Shown: positions 1 to 5,962, counted from the first letter of the stretch. The stretch: DNA of 9,089 bases from Acetobacteraceae bacterium (GCA_025356735.1 JANXRT010000155.1:1-9089), one strand, 5' to 3'. The notes: generated by a model from the letters alone, not told the origin. Translations and numbers: made by a program.

Positions 1-173
1 TGCTGCGGGTGTTCAACTGCGGCGTCGGCATGGTGCTGATGGTGAAATCGGCCGGGCCGGCGCTGGCCGCCCTGGCCGAGGCGGGTGAAACCGCGTTTCG
101 TATCGGGACCGTCCTGACGGGCGAGGGCGCGGCAAGCGCGCGCATCCGCACCCCCACGGGCTGGCCGTCCTGA
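1..173 (+). CDS. purM: Phosphoribosylformylglycinamidine cyclo-ligase (AIR synthetase), 3' end only
   Basis: This is the C-terminal 56 residues of PurM; the gene starts before the window and the first complete codon is at position 3. The visible part opens with LRVFNCGVGMVLMV, which matches the conserved PurM segment usually written TFNMGIGMVLVV. It then runs through a short helix and the RIGTVLTGEG strand typical of the end of the protein, and stops at TGA 171-173. PurM is cytosolic and makes aminoimidazole ribonucleotide from FGAM using ATP, the fifth step of purine synthesis. The stop is only two bases before the GTG start of purN, so the two are almost certainly co-transcribed and probably translationally coupled. 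The catalytic N-terminal part is not in view, so its integrity cannot be judged. Confidence 0.92.
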   Translation, partial: LRVFNCGVGMVLMVKSAGPALAALAEAGETAFRIGTVLTGEGAASARIRTPTGWPS

Positions 174-175
174 AC

Positions 176-799
176 GTGCGAAGGAAGGTCGCGATCCTGA
201 TCAGCGGCCGCGGCTCCAACATGGCTGCACTGATAGCGGCGGCGGCGGCACCCGCCTTCCCGGCCGAGATCGTGCTGGTGCTGTCGAACCGGCCGGCTGC
301 CGGCGGGCTCGACCTGGCACGGCGGACCGGCGTTCCAGCCGAGGCGATCGACCATCGCGACTTCCCGGGCGACCGCGCCGGCCACGAGGCGGCGATCGAC
401 GCACGGCTGCGTGCCGCCGGCGTGGAGATGGTCTGCCTCGCCGGCTACCTGCGCCGGCTGACGCCGTTCCTGGTCGGGAGATGGGCGGGCAACATGCTCA
501 ACATCCATCCAAGCCTGCTGCCGGCGTTTCCGGGGTTGGACACCCACCGCCGCGCGCTGGAGGCCGGGGTGGCGTTGCATGGCTGCACTGTACATCTCGT
601 TACCGACACGCTGGACGGCGGCCCGATTTTGGCCCAGGCCGCGGTGCCGGTTCTTGCCGATGATAATGAGGCAAATCTCGCGGCGCGGGTGTTGGTGCAG
701 GAACATTTTCTATACTCGTTGGCATTAAAGTATCGCATCGATGGTTCGGCCTGCTTTTTGGCACCTCAGGCAAGTCTTTGTAGCTTGATGCCACTGTAG
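176..799 (+). CDS. purN: Phosphoribosylglycinamide formyltransferase (GAR transformylase)
   Basis: PurN transfers a formyl group from 10-formyltetrahydrofolate to GAR in the cytosol, the third step of purine synthesis. The 207-aa product is normal in length. It has the N-terminal phosphate-binding loop SGRGSNM (residues 10-16), the NIHPSLLP motif with N109 and H111, and DGGP with D147. These correspond to the catalytic N106/H108/D144 of the E. coli enzyme at a constant offset of three. The start is a GTG two bases after the purM stop; no later ATG keeps the first beta strand. The family motif QEHxLYxxAL is still present near residue 180. The last 20-25 residues, rich in Cys, Leu and Ser, do not look like a conserved PurN tail, and they lie in DNA of about 48-50 % GC (including a TTA codon at 725) against 70-75 % earlier in the gene. 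The enzyme is probably functional but with a divergent tail. Confidence 0.96.
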   Translation: MRRKVAILISGRGSNMAALIAAAAAPAFPAEIVLVLSNRPAAGGLDLARRTGVPAEAIDHRDFPGDRAGHEAAIDARLRAAGVEMVCLAGYLRRLTPFLVGRWAGNMLNIHPSLLPAFPGLDTHRRALEAGVALHGCTVHLVTDTLDGGPILAQAAVPVLADDNEANLAARVLVQEHFLYSLALKYRIDGSACFLAPQASLCSLMPL

Positions 800-939
800 C
801 AGATGCTGTTCTTCAGATTGACTCAACTACCTGGTTTTGTCGTAATTCTTTACACTTCCTCTGCCGGTTCCACTTCTTCCATTTGATCCCGGAACGAAGA
901 AATCAGCCTTTACAGAGATTTGCGCCACTTCACGCGTGT

Positions 940-955
940 TGGCACGGACTCTGCA
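940..955 (+). promoter_or_regulatory. Candidate sigma-54 (RpoN) promoter, -24/-12
   Basis: The sequence TGGCACGGACTCTGCA matches the sigma-54 consensus TGGCACG-N4-TTGCA with one mismatch (C for the first T of the -12 box). The invariant GG (941-942) and GC (953-954) are at the required 12-base spacing. This predicts transcription starting near 966, about 29 bases before the ATG of the PEP-CTERM gene. Sigma-54 control of PEP-CTERM genes through the PrsK/PrsR two-component system is known in some other proteobacteria (recalled from the literature, not checked here). No regulator gene is in the window. Confidence 0.6.
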
Positions 956-960
956 TTACT

Positions 961-974
961 TGGGTAGCTACCCA
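961..974. promoter_or_regulatory. Perfect 14-bp palindrome at the predicted transcription start
   Basis: TGGGTAGCTACCCA is its own reverse complement over all 14 bases. It begins six bases after the -12 element and spans the predicted +1 near 966, ending 20 bases before the start codon. A symmetric site at this position could be a repressor operator, or in RNA a short 5' hairpin. The function is inferred from position and symmetry only. Confidence 0.4.
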
Positions 975-982
975 CATTTCAT

Positions 983-986
983 AGGA
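983..986 (+). promoter_or_regulatory. Ribosome binding site of the PEP-CTERM gene
   Basis: AGGA lies eight bases before the ATG at 995. It supports that start, which also gives a complete signal peptide. Confidence 0.6.
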
Positions 987-994
987 CTCATTCA

Positions 995-1618
995 ATGAGC
1001 TACGTGACCAAGACCCTTCAGCTCGCCGCCTTGGCGGCAAGCTTCGCAACCGCCGGTGCCATGCAGGCACAGGCATCTCCCTTCGGTCCGGCCGACGCCA
1101 CGATCTCGTTCCTGTTCGCGCCGGTCGTGACGACCACGGCGCCGACCGGGACCGCCAACCTGTCCGGCAACATCTTCGCCTCGTCGGCAGACGGCACGCT
1201 TCACGGCATCGGGGCCGGCACCAGCTCGGGCACGATCACCTTCTCGACGACTCCTGGCTCCACGGTTGTCGAGGCTGCCCCGGTCCTGTTTTCATTCGCC
1301 GACGGCTCGGGCGGATTTTTCAACTTCGATTTGACCAGCGTGAAGACGACGAGCTTCCTCCTCTCTCCCGGCGTGTCGAGCACGATCGCGCTGTATCTGC
1401 TTGGCATTACCGGCGACACCAACCTGGGCCTGACCGCAACTCCGACCAGCGTTACCCTGACGCTGAACCAGACTGGAACGTCGCAATTTTCTGCCTCCGC
1501 CAGCCTGGCCAACCCGCCTGCGCCGCCGCCGCCTGTCGAGACCCCGGAGCCGGCAACCCTGACCCTGCTGGGCGTGGGCTTGCTCGGCCTCGGCGCGGCG
1601 CGTCGCCGCTCGCTCTGA
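995..1618 (+). CDS. PEP-CTERM sorting-domain protein, exported, exosortase substrate
   Basis: This 207-aa protein has the two-ended architecture of exosortase substrates. The N-terminus is a signal peptide (a lysine at residue 6, then the hydrophobic stretch LAALAASFATAGAM) with a likely cleavage after AQA near residue 27. The middle, about 140 residues, is rich in Gly, Ser and Thr, appears to lack cysteine, and has beta-type segments; I recognise no catalytic domain. A proline-rich linker (NPPAPPPPVE) precedes the sorting signal: the PEP motif in TPEPATLTLL, a transmembrane helix LLGVGLLGLGAA and the basic end RRRSL. In known systems exosortase (EpsH/XrtA type) processes this tail and the protein is delivered to the cell surface together with exopolysaccharide. 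No exosortase is in the window. The gene has its own candidate sigma-54 promoter and hairpin terminator, so it looks monocistronic. The role of the mature protein is unknown; surface or matrix adhesion is a guess. Confidence 0.93.
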   Translation: MSYVTKTLQLAALAASFATAGAMQAQASPFGPADATISFLFAPVVTTTAPTGTANLSGNIFASSADGTLHGIGAGTSSGTITFSTTPGSTVVEAAPVLFSFADGSGGFFNFDLTSVKTTSFLLSPGVSSTIALYLLGITGDTNLGLTATPTSVTLTLNQTGTSQFSASASLANPPAPPPPVETPEPATLTLLGVGLLGLGAARRRSL

Positions 1619-1644
1619 GTCTTTCTACAAGGCTTGTCTGAGTC

Positions 1645-1668
1645 AAAGGGCGGCGAAAGCCGCCCTTT
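1645..1668 (+). terminator. Hairpin terminator after the PEP-CTERM gene
   Basis: AAAGGGCGGC (1645-1654), loop GAAA (1655-1658) and GCCGCCCTTT (1659-1668) form a perfect 10-bp stem with a GNRA tetraloop, 26 bases after the PEP-CTERM stop. The run of T is short (TTT inside the stem end, followed by CGATTC), so it is not a textbook intrinsic terminator, but position and stability fit one. It may also protect the mRNA 3' end. Confidence 0.75.
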
Positions 1669-1690
1669 CGATTCGCCGCCCTTTCAATTC
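1659..1690 (+). repeat. Tandem 16-bp duplication of the terminator 3' arm
   Basis: GCCGCCCTTTCGATTC (1659-1674) is followed directly by GCCGCCCTTTCAATTC (1675-1690), two copies differing at one base. Both contain the full 10-base sequence complementary to the single 5' arm at 1645-1654. The 5' arm can therefore pair with the near copy (4-base loop) or the far copy (20-base loop). Replication slippage is the simplest origin. Confidence 0.85.
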
Positions 1691-1711
1691 GACGGACGCC
1701 GCCACATGCCT

Positions 1712-1735
1712 GGCAAGATGGTTGCACCATCTGCC
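1712..1735. promoter_or_regulatory. Dyad-symmetry element upstream of the oxidase subunit IV gene
   Basis: AGATGGT (1716-1722), spacer TGC and ACCATCT (1726-1732) form 7-bp inverted arms. They extend by GGC/GCC to 10 bp if A1715 is bulged. The element lies about 50 bases before the preferred start at 1784, in the gap after the terminator. It could be an operator or a leader hairpin; no binding protein can be named. Confidence 0.3.
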
Positions 1736-1783
1736 CCCGATGCCATAGAAGGCAGCAGAGCCACCTTCGGATTGAAACCTGCC

Positions 1784-1939
1784 ATGGCAACACAGCCGAC
1801 ACGCTTCACCGGCCCCCAGACTCCCGAAGCCCTGTTCGCGGAGCGCCAGAAGTTCTGGGGCGGCTTCATGAACTTCGGCACCGGCGTAGTCATCGCGCTC
1901 GTCGTGCTGCTGGCGCTGATGGGCATCTTCCTGACCTGA
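1784..1939 (+). CDS. Small single-helix protein, probable aa3-type cytochrome c oxidase subunit IV
   Basis: The 51-aa product begins MATQPTRFTGPQTPEALFAE, continues with RQKFWGGFMNFGTGV, and ends in one membrane helix (VVIALVVLLALMGIFL) with almost no C-terminal tail. A short polar N-terminus, an aromatic/glycine stretch and one terminal helix are the layout of the bacterial aa3-type cytochrome c oxidase subunit IV family, a small accessory subunit common in alphaproteobacteria. The assignment rests on layout and length more than on a catalytic motif. The frame is open further upstream, with ATGs at 1706 and 1718 and one inside the terminator region, but those versions would absorb the dyad or hairpin DNA and add a non-conserved extension. 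The ribosome site before 1784 is weak (GGA at 1768-1770), so the start is uncertain. The main oxidase subunits are not nearby. The next gene starts 22 bases downstream. Confidence 0.65.
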   Translation: MATQPTRFTGPQTPEALFAERQKFWGGFMNFGTGVVIALVVLLALMGIFLT

Positions 1940-1961
1940 TCGTTCGCCGCGGGAGAAGAAA

Positions 1962-2825
1962 ATGCAGCTTGGTCGATTGGGCGTCTGGTACGCCCTGGGC
2001 CGGATGGCGACGGCGGACGAATTGCATTGCTTCGTCTCGACCGTCGAGGATCTTGGCTACTCGGCGCTGTGGTACCCCGAAGCCACCGACTACGAATCCC
2101 TCTCGGTCGCCAGCTTCATGCTGGCGCGCTCGCGCACGCTGAAGGTTGGCAGCTCGATCGCCAACATCTATGCCCGCGACGCGTTCACCTCGCGCCGCGG
2201 CCTTGCGACGTTGACGCAGCTCTACGACAGCCGGTTCATCCTCGGCCTCGGCGTCAGCCACGCGCCGATGGTGGAGGGGCTGCGCGGCCACAACTACGGC
2301 AAGCCGCTGCCGGCGATGCGCGACTACCTCGACATGATGTACAAGGACCAGAAGGACACCGGCGACTGGCAGGTGATGCTCGCGGCACTCGGTCCGCTGA
2401 TGCTGAAGCTATCCTTCGAGCGCACGATGGGCGCGCTGCCCTACAACACGACCCCTGAACACACGCGACGCGCCGCCGCTGCCATGCAGGCCGGCAGCCA
2501 CCTCGCGGTCGAGCAGAAGTTCACCATTGAGACCGACCCGGCGCGCGCCCGCGCGCTCGGCCGCGCCGAACTCGGCCGCTACATGAAGCTGCCGAACTAC
2601 CGCAACCACTGGCTGCGCATCGGCTTCACCGAGGCCGACCTGGCCGATGGCGGCTCCGACAAATTCATCGATGCGATGGTGAACTGGGGCGATGTCGCTG
2701 CCGTGAAGCGCCAGGTCCAGGCTCATTTCGATGCCGGCGCAACCCATGTCTGCATTCAGCCGGTGCATGAGGCGGGAGATTTCGCCGCACGCGACGCCAT
2801 GCTGAAGGCCATGGCGGATACCTGA
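1962..2825 (+). CDS. LLM-class (luciferase-like) flavin/F420-dependent oxidoreductase
   Basis: The 287-aa protein is a full-length bacterial-luciferase-like TIM barrel, resembling the TIGR03620 (MSMEG_4141-type) group. The first strand is LGRLGVWYALG. The segment FILGLGVSHAPMVEG (residues 92-106) followed by LRGHNYGKPLPAMRDYLD is the typical glycine-rich turn and helix around the cofactor phosphate. The C-terminus has the usual strand and helix with GATHVCIQPV. The start is well supported: GGGAGAAG at 1951-1958 precedes the ATG at good spacing. Members of this superfamily use FMN or F420 as hydride or electron carrier; the sequence alone does not decide which, and F420 use would need F420 biosynthesis genes elsewhere. 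The substrate is unknown. It is 22 bases after the subunit IV gene and 32 bases before the DUF2252 gene, so an operon is likely. Confidence 0.88.
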   Translation: MQLGRLGVWYALGRMATADELHCFVSTVEDLGYSALWYPEATDYESLSVASFMLARSRTLKVGSSIANIYARDAFTSRRGLATLTQLYDSRFILGLGVSHAPMVEGLRGHNYGKPLPAMRDYLDMMYKDQKDTGDWQVMLAALGPLMLKLSFERTMGALPYNTTPEHTRRAAAAMQAGSHLAVEQKFTIETDPARARALGRAELGRYMKLPNYRNHWLRIGFTEADLADGGSDKFIDAMVNWGDVAAVKRQVQAHFDAGATHVCIQPVHEAGDFAARDAMLKAMADT

Positions 2826-2857
2826 CGCCGCAGGCAGGCGCCGGCAGGCTGCGCACG

Positions 2858-4195
2858 ATGGCGCAGCGCCGGCAGGCAGGGCGCGAGCTTCGCCACGCCA
2901 CGCCGAGAAGCCTGAATGCCGGGTGGAGGGCGCCGGTCAACCGGGCTGATCCGGTGCAGCGGCTGATCGACACCGGCCGTGACCGGATCGCTGAGCTGCT
3001 GCCGATCCGCTATCACCGCATGCGCCAGTCGCCGTTCGCCTTCCTGCGCGGCGCGGCTGCGGTGATGGCCGCCGACCTGGCCCCAATCGCGGTTTCAGGG
3101 CTGGTCGTGCAGGGCTGCGGCGACGCCCATCTGGCGAATTTCGGCGCCTGCGCGGCGCCCGGCGGCGGAGCGACGTTCGACATCAACGATTTCGACGAAA
3201 CCCTGCCGGCGCCGTTCGAGTGGGATCTGAAGCGTCTGGCGACCAGCTTCGCGGTCGATGCGCGCAGCCGGGGCATGGCCGACAAGACCTGCCGCAATCT
3301 CGCCCGCACCTCGGTGATGGGCTACCGGGTGCAGATGGCGGCGCTGATGCGGCTCGATCCGCTGCAGGTGTGGAATTCGCGCATCGACGCGGTCGAGGCG
3401 CTGTCGGGCATCGAGGATCTCCGCGCGCGCGACCGCGAGGTCAGGCGGCTGCAGGTCGCGACCGATGCCGCGCGGGCCGGATTTCCGAAATTGCTGGAAC
3501 GCCATCAGGGCACCTGGCGAATCCGTGCCAATCCGCCGCTGGTGCTACCGCTCGGCGGGCGCGACGATGCGACGCACGAGCAGGCGGCGCGGGCGGCGCT
3601 GCAATCCTACCGCGCCAGCCTGCCGGTGGAGCGCCGCGTGCTGCTCGAACGCTACCGGCTGACCGATCTCGCCTTCAAGGTGGTCGGCATCGGCAGTGTC
3701 GGCACCTTCTGCGCGGTGGCGCTCTATACCACGGCCGATGACGACACGCTGCTGCTGCAGCTGAAGGAGGCCGGGCCATCGGCGCTGGCGCCGTACACCC
3801 GGCCAAGCGCGTTCGCCAACGAGGGCCAGCGCGTGGTGGTCGGCCAGCGCATCCTGCAGGCGGCACCCGATCCGTTCCTTGGCTGGACGCACGACGCCGG
3901 CGACGACCGGCACTGCTACATCCGCCAGCTCAAGGACCCACGCCTGGCGATGCAGATCACCGAGCTTTCCGATGGGGCGCTGTCGCACTATGCCATGCTG
4001 TGCGGCCAGACCTTGGCGCGCGGTCATGCACGGTCGGGGGATGCGGCGATGATTTCGGGCTACATGGGCAGCAGCGGCGCTTTCGACAGCGCGATCTCGG
4101 AGTTCGCGATGCGCTACGCCGACCAGACCGAGCGCGACTGGCGGCTGTTCCTGGAGGCGATCAAGTCTGGCCGGATCGAGGCGAGCTCGCCATGA
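2858..4195 (+). CDS. DUF2252 family protein with kinase-like motifs
   Basis: The 445-aa protein spans the DUF2252 family from end to end. It starts with PIRYHRMRQSPFAFLRGAAA (about residues 49-68), then QGCGDAHLANFG (85-96) and FDINDFDETLP (107-117) with FEWDLKRL. The second half has VVGIGSVGTFC (275-285), LQLKEA with K303, GQRVVVGQRILQA, FLGW, LARGHARSGD (386-395) and YADQTERD near the end. GDxHxxN followed by an IxDFD motif resembles the catalytic and metal-binding loops of aminoglycoside/choline-type kinases, while the GxGSVG loop and downstream Lys look like a kinase nucleotide-binding lobe. Kinase-like chemistry is an inference, and the family's substrate is unknown to me. The ATG has a weak AGG nine bases upstream. 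The stop overlaps the pncC start as ATGA, so the two are translationally coupled. Confidence 0.93.
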   Translation: MAQRRQAGRELRHATPRSLNAGWRAPVNRADPVQRLIDTGRDRIAELLPIRYHRMRQSPFAFLRGAAAVMAADLAPIAVSGLVVQGCGDAHLANFGACAAPGGGATFDINDFDETLPAPFEWDLKRLATSFAVDARSRGMADKTCRNLARTSVMGYRVQMAALMRLDPLQVWNSRIDAVEALSGIEDLRARDREVRRLQVATDAARAGFPKLLERHQGTWRIRANPPLVLPLGGRDDATHEQAARAALQSYRASLPVERRVLLERYRLTDLAFKVVGIGSVGTFCAVALYTTADDDTLLLQLKEAGPSALAPYTRPSAFANEGQRVVVGQRILQAAPDPFLGWTHDAGDDRHCYIRQLKDPRLAMQITELSDGALSHYAMLCGQTLARGHARSGDAAMISGYMGSSGAFDSAISEFAMRYADQTERDWRLFLEAIKSGRIEASSP

Positions 4196-4677
4196 TATCG
4201 GAGGCGTTGCTGGATGAGGCCGAGGCTTTGCTGGCGGCGTGCCGGGTGCACGGGAAAAGACTCGCGACGGCCGAGAGCTGCACCGGGGGCCTGATCGCCG
4301 CCTGCCTGACGGCGATCGGCGGATCGTCCGATGTCGTCGATCGCGGCTTCGTCACCTATTCCAACGAGGCCAAGAACGAGCTGCTGGGGGTGCCGATGGG
4401 GCTGATCCAGGCGGTTGGCGCGGTCAGCGAGCCGGTTGCCCGGGCGATGGCCGAGGGTGCCCTGGCACGCTCGAACGCCGGCATCACGGTGTCGGTCACC
4501 GGAGTCGCGGGGCCGGGCGGCGGCAGCACGGAAAAACCGGTCGGGCTGGTATGGTTCGGACTGGCGGCGGCGGGTCATGCCGTTCATTCCGAGCGCCATG
4601 TTTTTCCGGGCGACCGCACGGACATTCGCGCGGCCACCGTCGCCATGGCTTTCACGCTGATCCGATCGCGGCTCTGA
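4192..4677 (+). CDS. pncC: Nicotinamide-nucleotide amidohydrolase, CinA C-terminal domain family
   Basis: The 161-aa protein is a stand-alone CinA C-terminal domain of the usual length. It shows the signature AESCTGGLIA (residues 27-36, with the proposed nucleophile S29), GSSDVVDRGFVTYSNEAK (44-61, with conserved Y56 and K61), LGV, GAVSEPVARAMAEGA, and TGVAGPGGGSTEKPVG (103-118). Enzymes of this family deamidate nicotinamide mononucleotide to nicotinate mononucleotide in the cytosol, recycling NMN in the pyridine nucleotide cycle. The N-terminal COG1058 (MoCF-like) domain of full CinA is absent, as in many Gram-negative bacteria. The ATG overlaps the DUF2252 stop by ATGA, with GAGG at 4178-4181 as a possible ribosome site. 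The frame is open well upstream, but inside the DUF2252 gene without homology. The next gene begins 13 bases after the stop. Confidence 0.92.
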   Translation: MISEALLDEAEALLAACRVHGKRLATAESCTGGLIAACLTAIGGSSDVVDRGFVTYSNEAKNELLGVPMGLIQAVGAVSEPVARAMAEGALARSNAGITVSVTGVAGPGGGSTEKPVGLVWFGLAAAGHAVHSERHVFPGDRTDIRAATVAMAFTLIRSRL

Positions 4678-4690
4678 CACGCGGGCCGGC

Positions 4691-5962
4691 ATGAATTCCC
4701 CGCTGTCGGGGCGCCCTCGGCTGGAGCAGGTCGCGCTGGTCGCGGCGCTGCTGACGCCGATCCTGCTGATGCACGGCCACGCCATCGCCGAAGGGTTGAT
4801 GGGCGTGGTGGATGCCTGTTTCCTCTGGCGTTGCGCGTCCGCCAAGGACTGGCGCTGGCTGCGGCAAGGCTGGGTGCCGTTCGCGCTGGCCTGGTGGGGC
4901 TGGCTGGTGGTGTGCTCGCTGCCCCTGCCCGCCTGGCATCTTGGCGAGACCGGCGCCGGGTCGCTAATCCAGGCGCTGCTTGTCGCGCGATTCCTGATCT
5001 TCACCGCGGCGCTGGAGCATTTCGTGTTTCGAGACGCCGCCGCGCGACGCTGGATGTGGGGCGTGCTGGCGGCCAGCGCCGCCTGGATCGCCGGATCGTC
5101 GGTGATCCAGTTCGTGTTCGGGCGCAACCTGTTCGGCTTCCCGCCCGGCGGCGACGGCGAGCTGACTGGGCCGTTTGGCATGCCGCGCGCAGCACCGCCC
5201 TTGAGCCGCATCCTGCTGCCGGTGCTGCTGCCGGTCGCGGCCAGGCTGTTTTCGCGCGGCCGAGCCTGGCCACTGCTCGGCGCCTACGCGCTGCTGCTCG
5301 GCGGCATGGCGGTGATGGTGCTGATCGGCCAGCGCATGCCGCTGCTGCTGACCGTGCTCGGCTTCCTGGTCGCCGGATTGCTGCTGCGCCAGTTCCGTGC
5401 TGCGATCTTCTTTTCCGTTCTCGCCGGCGCCGCGCTGGTTGCCGCGTCCGCGGTGGTGTCGCCGCCGACCTACTTCCGGCTGGTCGAGAAATTCTCGGTC
5501 CAGATGGAGCATTTCGCCGCCAGCCCGTATGGTCAGCTTTATGCGCGCGCGGCCGAGATCGGCCGGCAGAACCCGATCACCGGGCGCGGCTACGACACGT
5601 TCAGGAATTTCTGCGCAGATCCACGCTACTTCCGCCCGACCTTCGACGGCAGTCAGGGCGATGGCGGCGGGGCGGCGATCTGCGCCCAGCATCCGCATAA
5701 CTTCTACCTTCAGGCGTTCGTCGAATCGGGTGTGCCTGGCCTGGTGCTGTTCTGCATCCTGGCGCTTGCCTGGCTTCGCCCATTGGTCTGGGGCCTGTGG
5801 CGCGACCCCGATCCGTTGCGCGTCGGGCTGTTCGCCTCGATCTTGATCCAGCTCTGGCCGCTCGCCTCGACCAGCGCCTTCACCTCGATGCCGATGGGTG
5901 GCTGGTTCTTCCTGCTGCTCGGGATCGCCCATGCCCATTCGCGATGGAGAAACACATCTTAG
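4691..5962 (+). CDS. O-antigen ligase/polymerase family membrane protein (Wzy_C-type)
   Basis: The 423-aa protein is strongly hydrophobic with roughly ten membrane helices. A large soluble loop of about 100 residues (roughly 265-350) sits before the last helices, the layout of WaaL/Wzy-type O-antigen ligases and polymerases. Diagnostic pieces are GQRMPLLL (213-220) with R215 just before the loop, NPITGRGYDTFRNF within it, and QHPHNFYLQAFVESG (333-347) with H336-N337 and E345, matching the family's HNxxLxxxxExG. Such proteins act on the periplasmic side of the inner membrane, joining lipid-linked glycan to lipid A-core or to another acceptor, or polymerising repeat units. Sequence alone does not separate ligase from polymerase. 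Its end overlaps the start of the GT9-methyltransferase gene by 19 bases, supporting a joint role in surface glycan assembly. The ribosome site is weak. Confidence 0.88.
   Translation: MNSPLSGRPRLEQVALVAALLTPILLMHGHAIAEGLMGVVDACFLWRCASAKDWRWLRQGWVPFALAWWGWLVVCSLPLPAWHLGETGAGSLIQALLVARFLIFTAALEHFVFRDAAARRWMWGVLAASAAWIAGSSVIQFVFGRNLFGFPPGGDGELTGPFGMPRAAPPLSRILLPVLLPVAARLFSRGRAWPLLGAYALLLGGMAVMVLIGQRMPLLLTVLGFLVAGLLLRQFRAAIFFSVLAGAALVAASAVVSPPTYFRLVEKFSVQMEHFAASPYGQLYARAAEIGRQNPITGRGYDTFRNFCADPRYFRPTFDGSQGDGGGAAICAQHPHNFYLQAFVESGVPGLVLFCILALAWLRPLVWGLWRDPDPLRVGLFASILIQLWPLASTSAFTSMPMGGWFFLLLGIAHAHSRWRNTS

Larger units (their letters stand above)
800..994. other. Low-GC intergenic region upstream of the PEP-CTERM gene
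   Basis: This 195-base gap has about 43-50 % GC by hand count, well below its flanks. I see no terminator after purN and no credible small gene. Its right end holds the candidate sigma-54 promoter, palindrome and ribosome site listed separately. Further upstream there is a weak inverted repeat, GTTCC (867-871) with GGAAC (891-895), at about -99 to -71 from the predicted start of transcription, which is where an enhancer-binding protein could sit. A heptamer CTTTACA also occurs twice, exactly 60 bases apart (848-854 and 908-914). Either repeat could be chance. Confidence 0.6.

Noticed and set aside
1634..1783. N-terminal extension of the oxidase subunit IV frame back to 1634
   Set aside because: It would translate the PEP-CTERM terminator hairpin and the tandem repeat and would make the protein twice the family length.
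4000..4191. Upstream extension of the pncC frame
   Set aside because: It lies inside the DUF2252 gene, where the other frame has conserved HARSGD and YADQ motifs. PncC homology begins at 4192.
5797..5943. Upstream extension of the GT9-methyltransferase frame
   Set aside because: It lies within the conserved last helices of the O-antigen ligase gene and adds an Arg-rich segment with no GT9 similarity.
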